Source: Streptomyces sp. NBC_00162 (GTDB taxonomy: Bacteria; Actinomycetota; Actinomycetes; Streptomycetales; Streptomycetaceae). From it: a DNA stretch of 64,000 bases. Shown here one piece after another: positions 1 through 9,729 of this stretch (within the stretch, counting starts at the first letter, position 1; each line of letters begins with the position of its first letter). Where the stretch lies: positions 5,890,001 to 5,954,000 of the forward strand of contig NZ_CP102509.1 of the NCBI RefSeq assembly GCF_024611995.1. The letters are read 5' to 3'. Position numbers and translations under genes: made by a program. The notes beneath the pieces are model-generated. The model was not told the DNA's origin and searched no databases. It was given only the letters and a program-made list of their open reading frames with translations.

Positions 1-40
1 CGAAGGGGCGCCGGGGCAGCTGTGCCCCGGCGCCCCTTCG
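1..40. terminator. Perfect inverted-repeat terminator at window edge
   Basis: Bases 1-18 and 23-40 are exact reverse complements around a GCTG loop, giving an 18-bp GC-rich stem. It probably ends transcription of a gene lying left of the window, or acts in both directions. Confidence 0.8.
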
Positions 41-120
41 GCTGGATCGCCGCTGTCAGTCAGGATCACCCCGTTCGGGCGGGGCCGCCACTCGAACGGG
101 TGCGGGTGTGCTGCCAGCGG

Positions 121-161
121 ACGGCAGGGGCCGGGGCGTGGGAGGAAGGGGCCCCTGCCGT
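121..161 (-). terminator. Terminator after the CYP125-like P450
   Basis: The 12-bp arms ACGGCAGGGGCC (121-132) and GGCCCCTGCCGT (150-161) are exactly complementary. The hairpin lies just past the P450 stop codon on the minus strand. Confidence 0.75.
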
Positions 162-174
162 CCTGGGTCGCGGG

Positions 175-1419
175 TCAGCCGTGGCTGACCCGGAGCTCCT
201 TGATGCCGTTGAGCCAGGCCGCGCGCAGGCGGCGCGGGTTCTCGCCCGTCAGGCGGAGGTCGGGCAGGGTGTCGGCCAGGGCGTTGAAGATCAGGTCGAT
301 CTCCATGACGGCCAGGGACTTGCCGAGGCAGAAGTGCGGGCCGCCGCCGCCGAAGCCCAGGTGGGGGTTGGGGTCGCGGGTGATGTCGAAGGCGTCCGGG
401 TTCTCGAAGACCTCGGGGTCGTGGTTGGCGGAGGAGTAGAACATCCCCACCCGGTCGCCCGCCTTGATCTTCTGGCCGCCCAGTTCGGTGTCCTGGGTGG
501 CGGTGCGCTGGAAGGACACCACCGGGGTGGCCCAGCGCACGATCTCCTCCGCCGCGGTGGACGGCCGGGTCGCCTTGTACAGCTCCCACTGGTCGGGGTG
601 GGTGAGGAAGGCGTGCATGCCGTGGCTGATGGCGTTGCGCGTGGTCTCGTTGCCCGCGACCGCCAGGAGGAGGACGAACATGCCGAACTCGTCCGAGCCG
701 AGGTTGCCCTGGCCCTCCGCCGCGACGAGTTGGGTGACGATGTCCTTGGCCGGGCACTCCTTGCGTTCGGCGGACAGGTTCATGGCGTAGCCGATGAGCT
801 CCATCGCCGCCTCGGCGCCGACCTCCTCGGTGATCGCGTACTCCGGGTCGTCGTAGGCGATCATCTTGTTCGACCAGTCGAAGATCTTGGCGCGGTCCTT
901 CTGCGGTACGCCGATCAGCTCCGCGATGGCCTGGAGCGGGAGCTCACAGGCCACCTGCGTGACGAAGTCGAAGCTGCCGTCGCCCGCCCCGGCCACCGCC
1001 TCCTCGACGATCTGCCGGGCCCGGTCGCGCAGGGCCTCCTCCAGTCCGCGGATCGCCCGCGGGGTGAATCCGCGCTGCACGATCTGGCGTACGCGCGTGT
1101 GCTCCGGCGGATCCATGTTCAGCATGATCAGGCGCTGGGCATCTATCTGGTCGCGCTGGATGTGCTCGTTGAACCGGATGATCGCCGTATTGGTGGTGGA
1201 GGAGAAGAGTTCCGGGTGCGTGGAGACGTACTTGACGTCCGCGTGCCGCGTCACCGCCCAGTAGCCCTCGTCGTCGAAACCGGTGATCCCCCGCTGCTGC
1301 GGGCACCACCACACGGGTGCGGTCTGCCGCAGCTGGGCGAACTCGGGGTGCGGGACCCGGCTTTGGAGCAGGTCGGGGTCGGTGGCGTCGAAGCCTTCGG
1401 GCAGCGCGGGGCATGACAT
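175..1419 (-). CDS. cyp125: Cytochrome P450, CYP125-like steroid C26/27 hydroxylase
   Basis: A soluble 414-residue P450. Visible motifs are the I-helix AGNETTRN (about residue 258), the ExxR helix EEIVR, and the heme-binding FGGGGPHFCLG with ligand Cys364. The sequence around NTAIIRFNE and NMDPPEHTRVR resembles the CYP125 family, which oxidises the terminal methyl of cholesterol or cholestenone side chains to alcohol, aldehyde and acid using ferredoxin electrons. The ATG at 1419 has GGAG 7 nt upstream. The gene diverges from a FadA5-like thiolase, as cyp125 and fadA5 do in Mycobacterium tuberculosis. A KstR-like box and a second palindrome lie within 65 nt upstream. A likely electron partner is the ferredoxin at 12655. 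The substrate is inferred from family and context. Confidence 0.88.
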   Translation of the reverse strand: MSCPALPEGFDATDPDLLQSRVPHPEFAQLRQTAPVWWCPQQRGITGFDDEGYWAVTRHADVKYVSTHPELFSSTTNTAIIRFNEHIQRDQIDAQRLIMLNMDPPEHTRVRQIVQRGFTPRAIRGLEEALRDRARQIVEEAVAGAGDGSFDFVTQVACELPLQAIAELIGVPQKDRAKIFDWSNKMIAYDDPEYAITEEVGAEAAMELIGYAMNLSAERKECPAKDIVTQLVAAEGQGNLGSDEFGMFVLLLAVAGNETTRNAISHGMHAFLTHPDQWELYKATRPSTAAEEIVRWATPVVSFQRTATQDTELGGQKIKAGDRVGMFYSSANHDPEVFENPDAFDITRDPNPHLGFGGGGPHFCLGKSLAVMEIDLIFNALADTLPDLRLTGENPRRLRAAWLNGIKELRVSHG

Positions 1420-1434
1420 CGGGCGACTCCAAAG

Positions 1435-1451
1435 TCTGACGGCCCATCAGA
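1435..1451. promoter_or_regulatory. Second-motif operator candidate TCTGAC-N5-ATCAGA
   Basis: A 17-bp interrupted palindrome 15 nt upstream of the P450 start. It shares layout and spacing with sites at 23852, 35074 and 38947. The recognising protein is unknown. Confidence 0.55.
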
Positions 1452-1466
1452 AGTTGGCTTGAAGGT

Positions 1467-1480
1467 AGTAACGAGTTCTA
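1467..1480. promoter_or_regulatory. KstR-like box 1 (AGTAACGAGTTCTA)
   Basis: Matches the published KstR motif TnnAACnnGTTnnA except for the first T. It sits 48 nt upstream of the P450 start, on the P450 side of the divergent promoter region. Confidence 0.65.
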
Positions 1481-1586
1481 GAAGTGACAAGGGTCCCGGC
1501 GCCAACTGTTGCGTGTGGAATCCGTGCAGGGCGCGTGCAAGACCCTTGCGTGCCGGGGCTTGAGGTCATAAGACTGCGGGGAGAAC

Positions 1587-1600
1587 TAGAACGCGTACTA
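1587..1600. promoter_or_regulatory. KstR-like box 2 (TAGAACGCGTACTA)
   Basis: One mismatch (GTA for GTT) from the KstR motif and a near-perfect palindrome. It lies 62 nt upstream of the thiolase start, so each divergent gene has its own box. Confidence 0.65.
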
Positions 1601-1601
1601 G

Positions 1602-2831
<1,230 letters not shown>

Positions 2832-2868
2832 GCGCTGCACACAGACCCCGTGGGATGGGATGCAGAAG

Positions 2869-2907
2869 GCCCCGGTGGCCGGACCTGGGGAGGCCGGCCA
2901 CCGGGGC
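2869..2907 (+). terminator. Terminator after the FadA5-like thiolase
   Basis: GCCCCGGTGGCCGG (2869-2882) pairs with CCGGCCACCGGGGC (2894-2907) and is followed by TTT. It separates the thiolase from the convergent SLT gene. Confidence 0.8.
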
Positions 2908-2949
2908 TTTCGTATGTCTGCTGTGTGGGTCTGCTCTGCCGCTGGTGGC

Positions 2950-3354
2950 TTAGTACCAGTGGTTGGCGGACCAGAAGTTCCAGGCGTCGACGGGGCTGCC
3001 GTAGCGCTCGTTCATGTAGTCCAGGCCCCACTTGATCTGGGTGGCCGGGTTGGTCTTCCAGTCCGAGCCCGCCGAGGCCATCTTCGAGGCCGGCAGGGCC
3101 TGGACCAGGCCGTACGCACCAGAGGAGGAGTTCGTGGCGGTGTAGTCCCAGCCGCTCTCGTGCGAGATGATCTTGTCGAAGGCGGCGAACTGGGCCGGGT
3201 CCTTGATCATCTGCTGGGCGATCGCCTTGGCACTCGACGGGGCGGCCTGCGCGGGAACCGCGGCCAGCATGGAACCGGCGACGCCCAGGGCGAGGACGGT
3301 ACCCGCGAGGGTCTTCTTGGAAGCGGCGATGCGGCGGATGACAGCGTTGGACAC
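2950..3354 (-). CDS. Secreted transglycosylase-like (SLT-fold) protein
   Basis: A 134-residue exported protein. Residues 1-38 form a signal peptide ending AQA|APS. The rest is a small lysozyme-like SLT domain with the catalytic-type Glu66 in HESGWD, followed by SGAYGLVQALP and a Trp-rich end NFWSANHWY. Such proteins cleave peptidoglycan glycan strands outside the membrane. The GTG at 3354 was chosen because GGAAGG sits 7 nt upstream and the signal peptide starts there; a longer ATG reading to 3414 would add 20 residues with no export signal. A structured leader precedes it. Muralytic activity is inferred from fold. Confidence 0.82.
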   Translation of the reverse strand: MSNAVIRRIAASKKTLAGTVLALGVAGSMLAAVPAQAAPSSAKAIAQQMIKDPAQFAAFDKIISHESGWDYTATNSSSGAYGLVQALPASKMASAGSDWKTNPATQIKWGLDYMNERYGSPVDAWNFWSANHWY

Positions 3355-3369
3355 GGATTGACCTTCCGA

Positions 3370-3480
3370 AGGGAACAAGGACGGTCGCGGCACGCCGAAG
3401 CATGCGTGAGCCACTCACGCGGAGGAGAGGGGTTCGTCGGCGGCGGGTGAACAACCCCTGCCGCCCTGCGACTCATCCAG
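3370..3480 (-). promoter_or_regulatory. Structured 5' leader of the SLT gene
   Basis: On the minus strand two adjacent hairpins precede the ribosome-binding site. One has arms GCGTGAG/CTCACGC (3404-3420); the other is GCATGC-TTCG-GCGTGC with a UUCG tetraloop. Further upstream GGCGGC/GCCGCC and AGGGGTT/AACCCCT can pair in alternative ways. The leader looks regulatory. A c-di-AMP (ydaO-type) riboswitch is a family-based suspicion only, because its hallmark blocks were not recognised. Confidence 0.35.
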
Positions 3481-3626
3481 TTCTACAGACCCCCCGGGGC
3501 CCTCGCAATGACCCCTCTTACTAGTGGCCTTCGGAGCCGGGTGGTGACGGCGGCCCTGGCGCCGCATATGGGGCGTTTGGGGCCTACTATCCCGGTTCGT
3601 GTGTGACCTGGGTCCTATGGGGCGGG

Positions 3627-4514
3627 TCACCGCCGAGGGGTCGGAATCTCACTCTTTGTGGATGCTTCGTCCCTTTTGCGGGTGTGGTCCGGGCCACTTC
3701 CCGCCCCCGAATCGAAGGTGACGGGGGCATCGAACGCTGCTTTGCGCGTCGCGCGGCGGAGCGCCTTGAGCAGCGTGGCGCCGAGCGTGAGCGTCAGTAC
3801 GACGGTCAGCGCGGCCCGGCCCAGGTCCCAGCCCACCGACGTCGCCAGGCAGTACGCGACGAAGCGCGCCAGGTTCGCCGAGACCGGCTCGCCCGGGTGG
3901 AAGGAGATGCCCTGCCCCATGCCCTGCAGGATCACCCAGCCCTGGAGGTTCATGATCGTGCCGTACGCGAACGAGCCCGCGAAGCCGTACGCCGCCAGCA
4001 TCAGCAGCTCCGCCCGGCCCCGGATCCTCTCCGGACCGGGCAGCAGCCCGGCACCCAGCGAGAACCAGCCCATGGCCAGCATCTGGAACGGCATCCACGG
4101 GCCGACCCCGCCTGTCAGCAGGGCGGACGCGAACATCGTCACCGAGCCGAGCACGAAGCCGAAGCCGGGACCGAGGACGCGGCCGCTGAGCACCATCAGG
4201 AAGAACATGGGCTCCAGGCCGGCCGTGCCCGCGCCCAGCGGTCTCAGCGCCGCCCCGACGGCGGCCAGCACCCCGAGCATCGCCACCGCCTTGGCGTCCA
4301 TGCCGTTGTCCGCGATGGTCGCGACGACGACGGCGACGAGGAGGGGGAGCAGCGCGGCGAAGAGCCAGGGGGCGTCCTGGGAGTGGGCGAGGCCCGACTG
4401 CCGGTCGGCGAGGAGCGGCCAGCCGAAGGCCGCGATCCCGATGAGGGTGACGAGGACCAGGGCCGCGGCGGCGCGGGGGCCGATGCGGACGGGGCGGGGC
4501 GCCGGGCGGCTCAT
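3627..4514 (-). CDS. ECF transporter S component, probably cobalamin-specific
   Basis: A 295-residue membrane protein with about six hydrophobic segments and a hydrophilic C-terminal tail. The core GLEPMFFLMVLSGRVLGPGFGF and the GGVGPWMPFQMLAMGWF loop are typical of ECF substrate-capture (S) components. It would bind vitamin in the membrane and pair with the T component and ATPases coded just upstream. Its ATG overlaps the ATPase stop in ATGA, so translation is coupled. Cobalamin specificity is inferred from the cobalamin riboswitch that heads the operon, not from the S sequence. Confidence 0.82.
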   Translation of the reverse strand: MSRPAPRPVRIGPRAAAALVLVTLIGIAAFGWPLLADRQSGLAHSQDAPWLFAALLPLLVAVVVATIADNGMDAKAVAMLGVLAAVGAALRPLGAGTAGLEPMFFLMVLSGRVLGPGFGFVLGSVTMFASALLTGGVGPWMPFQMLAMGWFSLGAGLLPGPERIRGRAELLMLAAYGFAGSFAYGTIMNLQGWVILQGMGQGISFHPGEPVSANLARFVAYCLATSVGWDLGRAALTVVLTLTLGATLLKALRRATRKAAFDAPVTFDSGAGSGPDHTRKRDEASTKSEIPTPRR

Positions 4515-6388
4515 CGCAGGGCCTCGGCGACCTGGCTCACCGTGAGCCAGTGGCCCGGGGCCAGGATCTTCGCCACCTGCGGCGCGAAGGCGGGGGAGGA
4601 GACGACGACCTCGGCGGTCGGGCCGTCCGCGACGATCTCCCCGCCGGCCAGGATCACCACGCGGTGGGCCAGCTCGGCGGCCAGCTCCACGTCGTGGGTG
4701 GCCAGGACGATGGCGTGGCCCTCGGCCGCGAGCGCCCGCAGGATCTCGATCAGCCGGACCTTGGCGGCGTAGTCCAGCCCGCGGGTGGGCTCGTCGAGGA
4801 GCAGCAGGGCCGGGCGGCCGGTGAGGACCAGCGCCAGGGCCAGGGCCAGGCGCTGGCCCTCGGAGAGGTCCCGGGGGTGGGTGTCGTCGGGGACGTCCGG
4901 GAGCAGGGCGGAGACCAGATCCCGGCAGGTGCCGGGTGGTGCGGAGGCGTCGGAGTCGGCGGCGGCGCACTCGGCGGCCACCGTGTCGGCGTAGAGGAGG
5001 TCGCGGGGTTCCTGGGGGACGAGGCCGACGCGGCTGACCATCTGGGCGGGGGCGGTCTTGTGCGGGGTGGCGCCGGCGACCGTGACGGAGCCGGTGGCGG
5101 GGGCGACCGTGCCGGTGAGGGCGGCGAGGAGGGTGGATTTGCCGGCGCCGTTGCGGCCCATCAGCGCGATGGTCTCGCCTTTCGCCACCGCGAGGTCGAT
5201 GCCGCGGAGCACCTCGGTCCGGCCGCGGCGGACTCCGAGGTTCCGAGCCTCCGTGACCTTGTCGGTCGGCTTCGGCGCCGGCGCCGGAACGGGCTCGGCC
5301 GTGCTTCGGCGCAGCCTGGCCAGCAGGCCGGGGCGGGGGCCCTGCGGGCGGCTTCCCCCACCCCGCCCCTTCCCGAAACCGGGCTCCGCCCGGACCCGCG
5401 CCTCAAACGCCGGCGGGGCTGGATATGGCTGGTGTGGTCCGGCTGGACCGCCTGGCGGGCTGGTTTGCCCGGAGGGCAAATCCAGCCCCGCCGGCGTTTG
5501 AGGCGCGGGGTCCGGGGCGGAGCCCTGGGAAACGGTGGCGCGGGCGGGCTGCGAACCCTGCGGCCCGGCGGTAGCCGAGAGGCGGGTCAGGAGCGGCGCA
5601 GCCTGGCGGCGGGCGTCGCGGATGGAGAGGGGGAGGGGGGACCAGCCCGCCAGGCGGCCGAGGGCCACCACCGGGGGGTGGACCGGGGAGACGGACATGA
5701 TCTCCGCCGGGGTGCCGAGGACCGGCGCCGCGCCCGGGGAGGGCAGGAGCAGCACCTGGTCGGCGTACTGGACCACCCGCTCCAGCCGGTGCTCCGCCAT
5801 CAGCACGGTCGTGCCGAGGTCGTGGACCAGCCGCTGGAGCACCGCCAGGACCTCCTCCGCCGCCGCCGGGTCGAGGGCCGAGGTGGGCTCGTCCAGGACG
5901 AGGACCCTCGGGTGCGGGGTCAGGACCGAGCCGATCGCGACCCGCTGCTGCTGGCCTCCGGACAGCGTGGCGATGGGGCGGTCCCGCAGTTCGTTCAGGC
6001 CGAGGAGGTCGAGGGTCTCCTCGACCCGGCGGCGCATCACCGCGGGAGCCAGCCCGAGGGACTCCATGCCGTACGCCAGCTCGTCCTCGACCACGTCCGT
6101 CACGAAGTGCGCGAGCGGATCCTGGCCGACCGTACCCACCACGTCCGCGAGCTCCCGCGGCTTGTGCGTACGCGTGTCACGGCCCGCGACCGTGACCCGG
6201 CCCCGGAGCGTGCCCCCGGTGAAGTGCGGGACCAGGCCGGAGACGGCCCCGAGCAGGGTCGACTTGCCGACCCCCGACGGGCCCACGAGCAGCGTCAGCT
6301 CACCCTCCGGAATCACCAGGTCGACGCCCTGGAGCGAGGGACCGGCCGCGCCCTCGTAAGTGACCGAGACCTGTTCGAACCGGATCAC
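4511..6388 (-). CDS. ECF transporter ATPase, two ABC domains in one chain
   Basis: A 625-residue energising subunit. Domain 1 has Walker A GPSGVGKST (36-44), signature LSGGQQQR (about 143) and Walker B VLVLDEPTSALD. Domain 2 has Walker A GRNGAGKST (about 410), a degenerate signature LSEGQRLA and Walker B LLLLDEPTRGLD. It would power vitamin uptake together with the T and S components. The GTG at 6388 overlaps the T component stop (GTGA). Between the domains, roughly residues 289-336 are encoded by a dispersed Streptomyces palindrome, giving a Pro/Gly-rich linker. Fused EcfA-EcfA' subunits are known in actinobacteria; the repeat-derived linker is unusual. Confidence 0.9.
   Translation of the reverse strand: MIRFEQVSVTYEGAAGPSLQGVDLVIPEGELTLLVGPSGVGKSTLLGAVSGLVPHFTGGTLRGRVTVAGRDTRTHKPRELADVVGTVGQDPLAHFVTDVVEDELAYGMESLGLAPAVMRRRVEETLDLLGLNELRDRPIATLSGGQQQRVAIGSVLTPHPRVLVLDEPTSALDPAAAEEVLAVLQRLVHDLGTTVLMAEHRLERVVQYADQVLLLPSPGAAPVLGTPAEIMSVSPVHPPVVALGRLAGWSPLPLSIRDARRQAAPLLTRLSATAGPQGSQPARATVSQGSAPDPAPQTPAGLDLPSGQTSPPGGPAGPHQPYPAPPAFEARVRAEPGFGKGRGGGSRPQGPRPGLLARLRRSTAEPVPAPAPKPTDKVTEARNLGVRRGRTEVLRGIDLAVAKGETIALMGRNGAGKSTLLAALTGTVAPATGSVTVAGATPHKTAPAQMVSRVGLVPQEPRDLLYADTVAAECAAADSDASAPPGTCRDLVSALLPDVPDDTHPRDLSEGQRLALALALVLTGRPALLLLDEPTRGLDYAAKVRLIEILRALAAEGHAIVLATHDVELAAELAHRVVILAGGEIVADGPTAEVVVSSPAFAPQVAKILAPGHWLTVSQVAEALR
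5381..5525. repeat. Long palindromic dispersed repeat inside the ECF ATPase gene
   Basis: Exact 24-bp arms at 5401-5424 and 5480-5503 begin CCTCAAACGCCGGCGG and end with its complement. The symmetry continues outward with two single-G indels to about 5381 and 5525. The unit matches a repeat that is usually intergenic in Streptomyces genomes. Here it stays in frame and codes for the interdomain linker. Confidence 0.85.
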
Positions 6389-7695
6389 GGGGACGCCTCC
6401 TTGGGCGGTACGGGTGCCACGAAGGCGGGCAGCAGGCCGATCAGGATCGCGGCCGCCGGCCAGAGCGGGAGCGTGGGCGCGACCAGCGGGACCACGCCCG
6501 GGTGCAGGGCCTCGGGGTCGACGGTGCCCGCGTGGACGAGGAACGCGGCGACGGCCGCACCCGATCCGGCGACCAGCCAGGCGCGCGGCCCCCACCGGTC
6601 GGGCCGGTAGCGGGTGCGGACCGACCGGCGCCCGCCGAGGCGCAGCCCCGCCAGGGCCAGGACCAGGCCGATGAAGAGCACGGGCAGGCCATACACCGCT
6701 CCCTCGGCGGCGAGCAGCCCGTACGTGCCCGCGCACATGCCGAGCAGGCCGCCGAGGGTGAGGACGTTGGTGGTGTGCCGGACGGCGGGCGGGACCTGCG
6801 CGGTACGGCCGTACCCGCGCGCGTCCATCGACGCGGCGGTGGCGACGGAGCGCTCGAGGGCGCCCTCCAGGACCGGCAGGCCGATCTGGAGGATGGCCTT
6901 GATGCCACCGGTGGGGCGGCCGCGCAGGCGGCGGGCGGTCCGCAGACGGACCACGTCGGCGACCATGTTCGGCGCGAAGGTCATGGCGACGACGACGGCG
7001 ACCCCGGCCTCGTACAGGGCGGCCGGGAGGGATTTCAGGAGCCGGGCCGGGTTGGCGAGGGCGTTCGCAGCGCCCACGCAGACGAGGAGGGCGGCCAGCT
7101 TGGCGCCGTCGTAGAAGGCGAAGACCAGCTGCTCGGCGGTCACCTTGCCACCGAAGCGGATGCCCTGGGCCCAGGCGGGGAGGGGGATCTCCGGCAGGGT
7201 GAAGAGGGTGTGCGAGCCGGGGATGGGGGAGCCGAGCAGCATGGAGAAGAGGAGGCGCAGGCCGATGACGACGAGGCCGAGCTTGAGGAAGGCCCCGTAG
7301 GAACGGGCCCAGGGCGCGCTGGTGCGGCGGGCCGCGACGACGTAACCGGCCACGCCGATGATCAGGCCCAGGAGGAGCGGGTTGGTGGTCCGCGAGGCGG
7401 CGGTGGCCAGGCCGAGGGCCCAGAGCCACCACGCTCCCGCGTGCAGGGCCGTGGCCCGGCCGGCCTGCGGAGGCTTCCAGCGGTCGTACGAGGACCCGGG
7501 CTCGGGATCCGGCGCCGCGAGCCGGCTCCGCGTGGTCGGGGTCGCGTCGCCGGGTGCGGCTCCGGTGGGGGTGCGCCCGGCCTGCGGCCGGACGGGGTAC
7601 CCACCCGCACCACCCGTGCGGGTCGTTGCCCGGGTGCGGGTGGCCCCGGTGGTGGGCTGAGCGCCGTCGGCGGCTGCCGCGCCGTCGTTCGTCAT
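6385..7695 (-). CDS. ECF transporter T component
   Basis: A 436-residue membrane protein. About 75 disordered, Thr/Gly/Pro-rich residues precede several membrane helices. The EcfT coupling signature is present as SMDARGYG (Ala-Arg-Gly), which contacts the ATPases. It would be the scaffold linking the S component to the double ATPase. The start at 7695 overlaps the upstream stop in ATGA, and its own stop overlaps the ATPase GTG. The hydrophilic N-terminus is longer than usual for EcfT. Confidence 0.87.
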   Translation of the reverse strand: MTNDGAAAADGAQPTTGATRTRATTRTGGAGGYPVRPQAGRTPTGAAPGDATPTTRSRLAAPDPEPGSSYDRWKPPQAGRATALHAGAWWLWALGLATAASRTTNPLLLGLIIGVAGYVVAARRTSAPWARSYGAFLKLGLVVIGLRLLFSMLLGSPIPGSHTLFTLPEIPLPAWAQGIRFGGKVTAEQLVFAFYDGAKLAALLVCVGAANALANPARLLKSLPAALYEAGVAVVVAMTFAPNMVADVVRLRTARRLRGRPTGGIKAILQIGLPVLEGALERSVATAASMDARGYGRTAQVPPAVRHTTNVLTLGGLLGMCAGTYGLLAAEGAVYGLPVLFIGLVLALAGLRLGGRRSVRTRYRPDRWGPRAWLVAGSGAAVAAFLVHAGTVDPEALHPGVVPLVAPTLPLWPAAAILIGLLPAFVAPVPPKEASP

Positions 7696-8357
7696 CGGGC
7701 GCGGCGGCGGCGGGACTGCCAGATGGCCGCCGTGGACAGGGCGGCCACCGCCGCGATGCCCGCCAGCAGGCCCGCCGACGGGCCGCCGCCGTGGTCCGAC
7801 TTCGGCGGGGCGGCGGCCGCCGGGGAGTCCTGGGCCTCCGGGGCGTCCGGCAGCGGCTCGCCGCAGCCCTGCTTCGGGTAGCCCGAGATCGCGCACAGCA
7901 GCGCCGCGCTGTTGTAGCGCAGCGGCTTGGCGACCGACGCCAGCGCCTCGGCCGTCGTGGCCTCCGGGGCAACCTGGGCGCAGGCCGTGCGCGGCTCCGG
8001 CTGCGGCGGGGCCTCGCCCGCAGGGGCGTCCGCCGAGAGGCCGAAGTCGATGACCAGCGCCACCCGCTTCCTGCCCTCGGCCGCCGGGGTCGCCCCGCAG
8101 ACCGCCGTGAAGTCCGCCGCCGCCCGCGGCCGGGCCGACTCGGCCGCCGCGTCCTTGCTCACCGAGAAGCGCAGGCCCTGCACGGAGCCGTCCGCCGGGC
8201 GGGCCAGCGAGGGCCCGACGGTGGCGTACGCCCACTTACCGCCCGCGCCGTCCCAGAACGACCAGTAGCGGTAGCTCGACGCCAGGGCCGGACCGGCGGC
8301 CACCACGGCCAGGACGATGCCGAAGGCCAGGGCGAGGGCGGGCAGGCGGCGGCGCAT
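7692..8357 (-). CDS. Secreted, C-terminally anchored SCO2322-family protein
   Basis: A 221-residue protein with an N-terminal signal peptide (cleavage near ALA|SSYRYW), an extracellular domain with aromatic SYRYWSFWDG, two or more Cys that may form disulfides, an acidic/Pro-rich stalk and a C-terminal membrane helix followed by SRRRRAR. This resembles the Streptomyces SCO2322 family found beside ECF genes. It would be held on the outer face of the membrane and may help present ligand to the importer. Its start shares one base with the upstream stop (TGATG). Ligand binding is inferred from operon context only. Confidence 0.75.
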   Translation of the reverse strand: MRRRLPALALAFGIVLAVVAAGPALASSYRYWSFWDGAGGKWAYATVGPSLARPADGSVQGLRFSVSKDAAAESARPRAAADFTAVCGATPAAEGRKRVALVIDFGLSADAPAGEAPPQPEPRTACAQVAPEATTAEALASVAKPLRYNSAALLCAISGYPKQGCGEPLPDAPEAQDSPAAAAPPKSDHGGGPSAGLLAGIAAVAALSTAAIWQSRRRRAR

Positions 8358-9610
8358 CAGAGCTGGTTCTTCTTGCGGCGGCCGCTCAGCAGGATGCCGA
8401 TGCCCACGCCGGCCGCGGCGCCCGCGCCGATGATCCACCACACGCTCTGGCCGCCGGAGGGCTTGTCCTTCTCGCTGTCCACCGTGGTCGCGGAGGTGTC
8501 CGCGCCCTGCGGGGCCGGGCCCGTCGCGTTCAGCGCCGCGACGAGGTCGGTGCCGCCGAAGGACTTCGGGTCGGTGCCGGTCGCGTGGGCGGCCAGGATC
8601 AGCGTGCCGAGGCCCGCCGGGCTGCCCTTCGACCATTCCGCCGAGTTGGCCTTGAGCCACTCCAGCGCGCCCGCCGCCGACTGCTTGTGCCCGGCCGCGG
8701 CCAGGGCGATCACCGCGTCGGCGGTGTTGCCGGTGTCCGGGGTCGGCTGGTCCGCGCCCGGGGTCACGGCCGTGAGGTGGCCGTCCTTCTTGAGGACCTC
8801 GGCCAGGTACCCGGCCGCGCCCTGGGCGGCGGCCACCGGGTCGGCGGCGCCGGCCGCCGGGCAGGCCAGCGCGGCCGCCGGGGTGTCCGTGGTGGACGGC
8901 ACGACGGCCGTGCCCTTGCCGAGGCCGGCCAGGGTCGCGGCGGCCGTGGCGTCGGCGTTGGCGAGCAGCTTGCCGTCGACCGGCTGGTAGGCGAACGCGC
9001 CCCGGTCGGCGGCCGGCTCGGCGGAGCAGCCCAGCTGGAAGGGGAGCAGCCCCTCGTACGCCGACTTGCCCGCCTTCGACTTGACCTCGGCCGGCTTCTC
9101 ACCGGCCACCGCGAGGGCGCTGATCACCAGGGCGGTGGAGTTGGCCTCGCTGGGGGAGCCGGGCACGTACGCCCAGCCGCCGTCCTCGTTCTGGACGGAC
9201 TTGAGCCACTCCACGCTCTGCCTGACGGCCGCGTCCTGGCCGCCGAGGGCCTGCAGTGCCTGTACGGCCGCCGCGGTGGCGTTCGTGTCGTACATCGTGT
9301 TCGCGTCGCACGTCACGCCGGGGTTCGGGCGGAAGGAGGGGAAGCCGCCGGTCTGGCACTGCTGGCCGAGCAGCCAGATCACGGCCTGCCGGGAGGGCTT
9401 GATGCCGACCGTGTGCTGGGCGAGCAGCGCGAAGGACTGCCGCCACACGCCGTCGTACGTCGGGTCGCTCTTGCCGTAGAGCCCGGAGGGGATGACGGGC
9501 GGCGCGGAGGGGGAGGCGGGCGGCGCGGTGTCGGCGAGGGCTGCGGGGGCGGCGCCCACGCAGAGCACGGCGGAGGCGGCGAGCGCGGCGGCGCTGCGGC
9601 GGACGTTCAT
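8357..9610 (-). CDS. Secreted transcobalamin-like alpha/alpha-barrel protein, membrane-anchored
   Basis: A 417-residue protein. After a signal peptide (MNVRRSAAALAASAVLC...) come repeated QTGGFPSF, NEDGGWAYVPG and ANSTALVISALA units typical of prenyltransferase/squalene-cyclase alpha6/alpha6 barrels. It ends in a membrane helix and GRRKKNQL. The same fold forms the main domain of animal transcobalamin and intrinsic factor, and this gene is first after a cobalamin riboswitch, so an extracellular corrinoid-capturing role is a reasonable inference. The ATG at 9610 was preferred to the GTG at 9652 because the signal peptide begins there. An enzymatic cyclase role is unlikely because the protein is exported and anchored. 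Confidence 0.78.
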   Translation of the reverse strand: MNVRRSAAALAASAVLCVGAAPAALADTAPPASPSAPPVIPSGLYGKSDPTYDGVWRQSFALLAQHTVGIKPSRQAVIWLLGQQCQTGGFPSFRPNPGVTCDANTMYDTNATAAAVQALQALGGQDAAVRQSVEWLKSVQNEDGGWAYVPGSPSEANSTALVISALAVAGEKPAEVKSKAGKSAYEGLLPFQLGCSAEPAADRGAFAYQPVDGKLLANADATAAATLAGLGKGTAVVPSTTDTPAAALACPAAGAADPVAAAQGAAGYLAEVLKKDGHLTAVTPGADQPTPDTGNTADAVIALAAAGHKQSAAGALEWLKANSAEWSKGSPAGLGTLILAAHATGTDPKSFGGTDLVAALNATGPAPQGADTSATTVDSEKDKPSGGQSVWWIIGAGAAAGVGIGILLSGRRKKNQL

Positions 9611-9729
9611 GGGGGCGGGTGCCTCTCGTGCTGGGGAGCTGGAGGCAGGCACGCTGAGGCACCGGGCTCCGGCTCCGTATACCTCGACGGTGCCGGCCGC
9701 CGGAAGACCCGGCGGCGCGAGCCGCGCAC

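Noticed and set aside
3370..3626. A confident ydaO (c-di-AMP) riboswitch before the SLT gene
   Set aside because: The invariant aptamer segments were not found; only generic pairing is visible.
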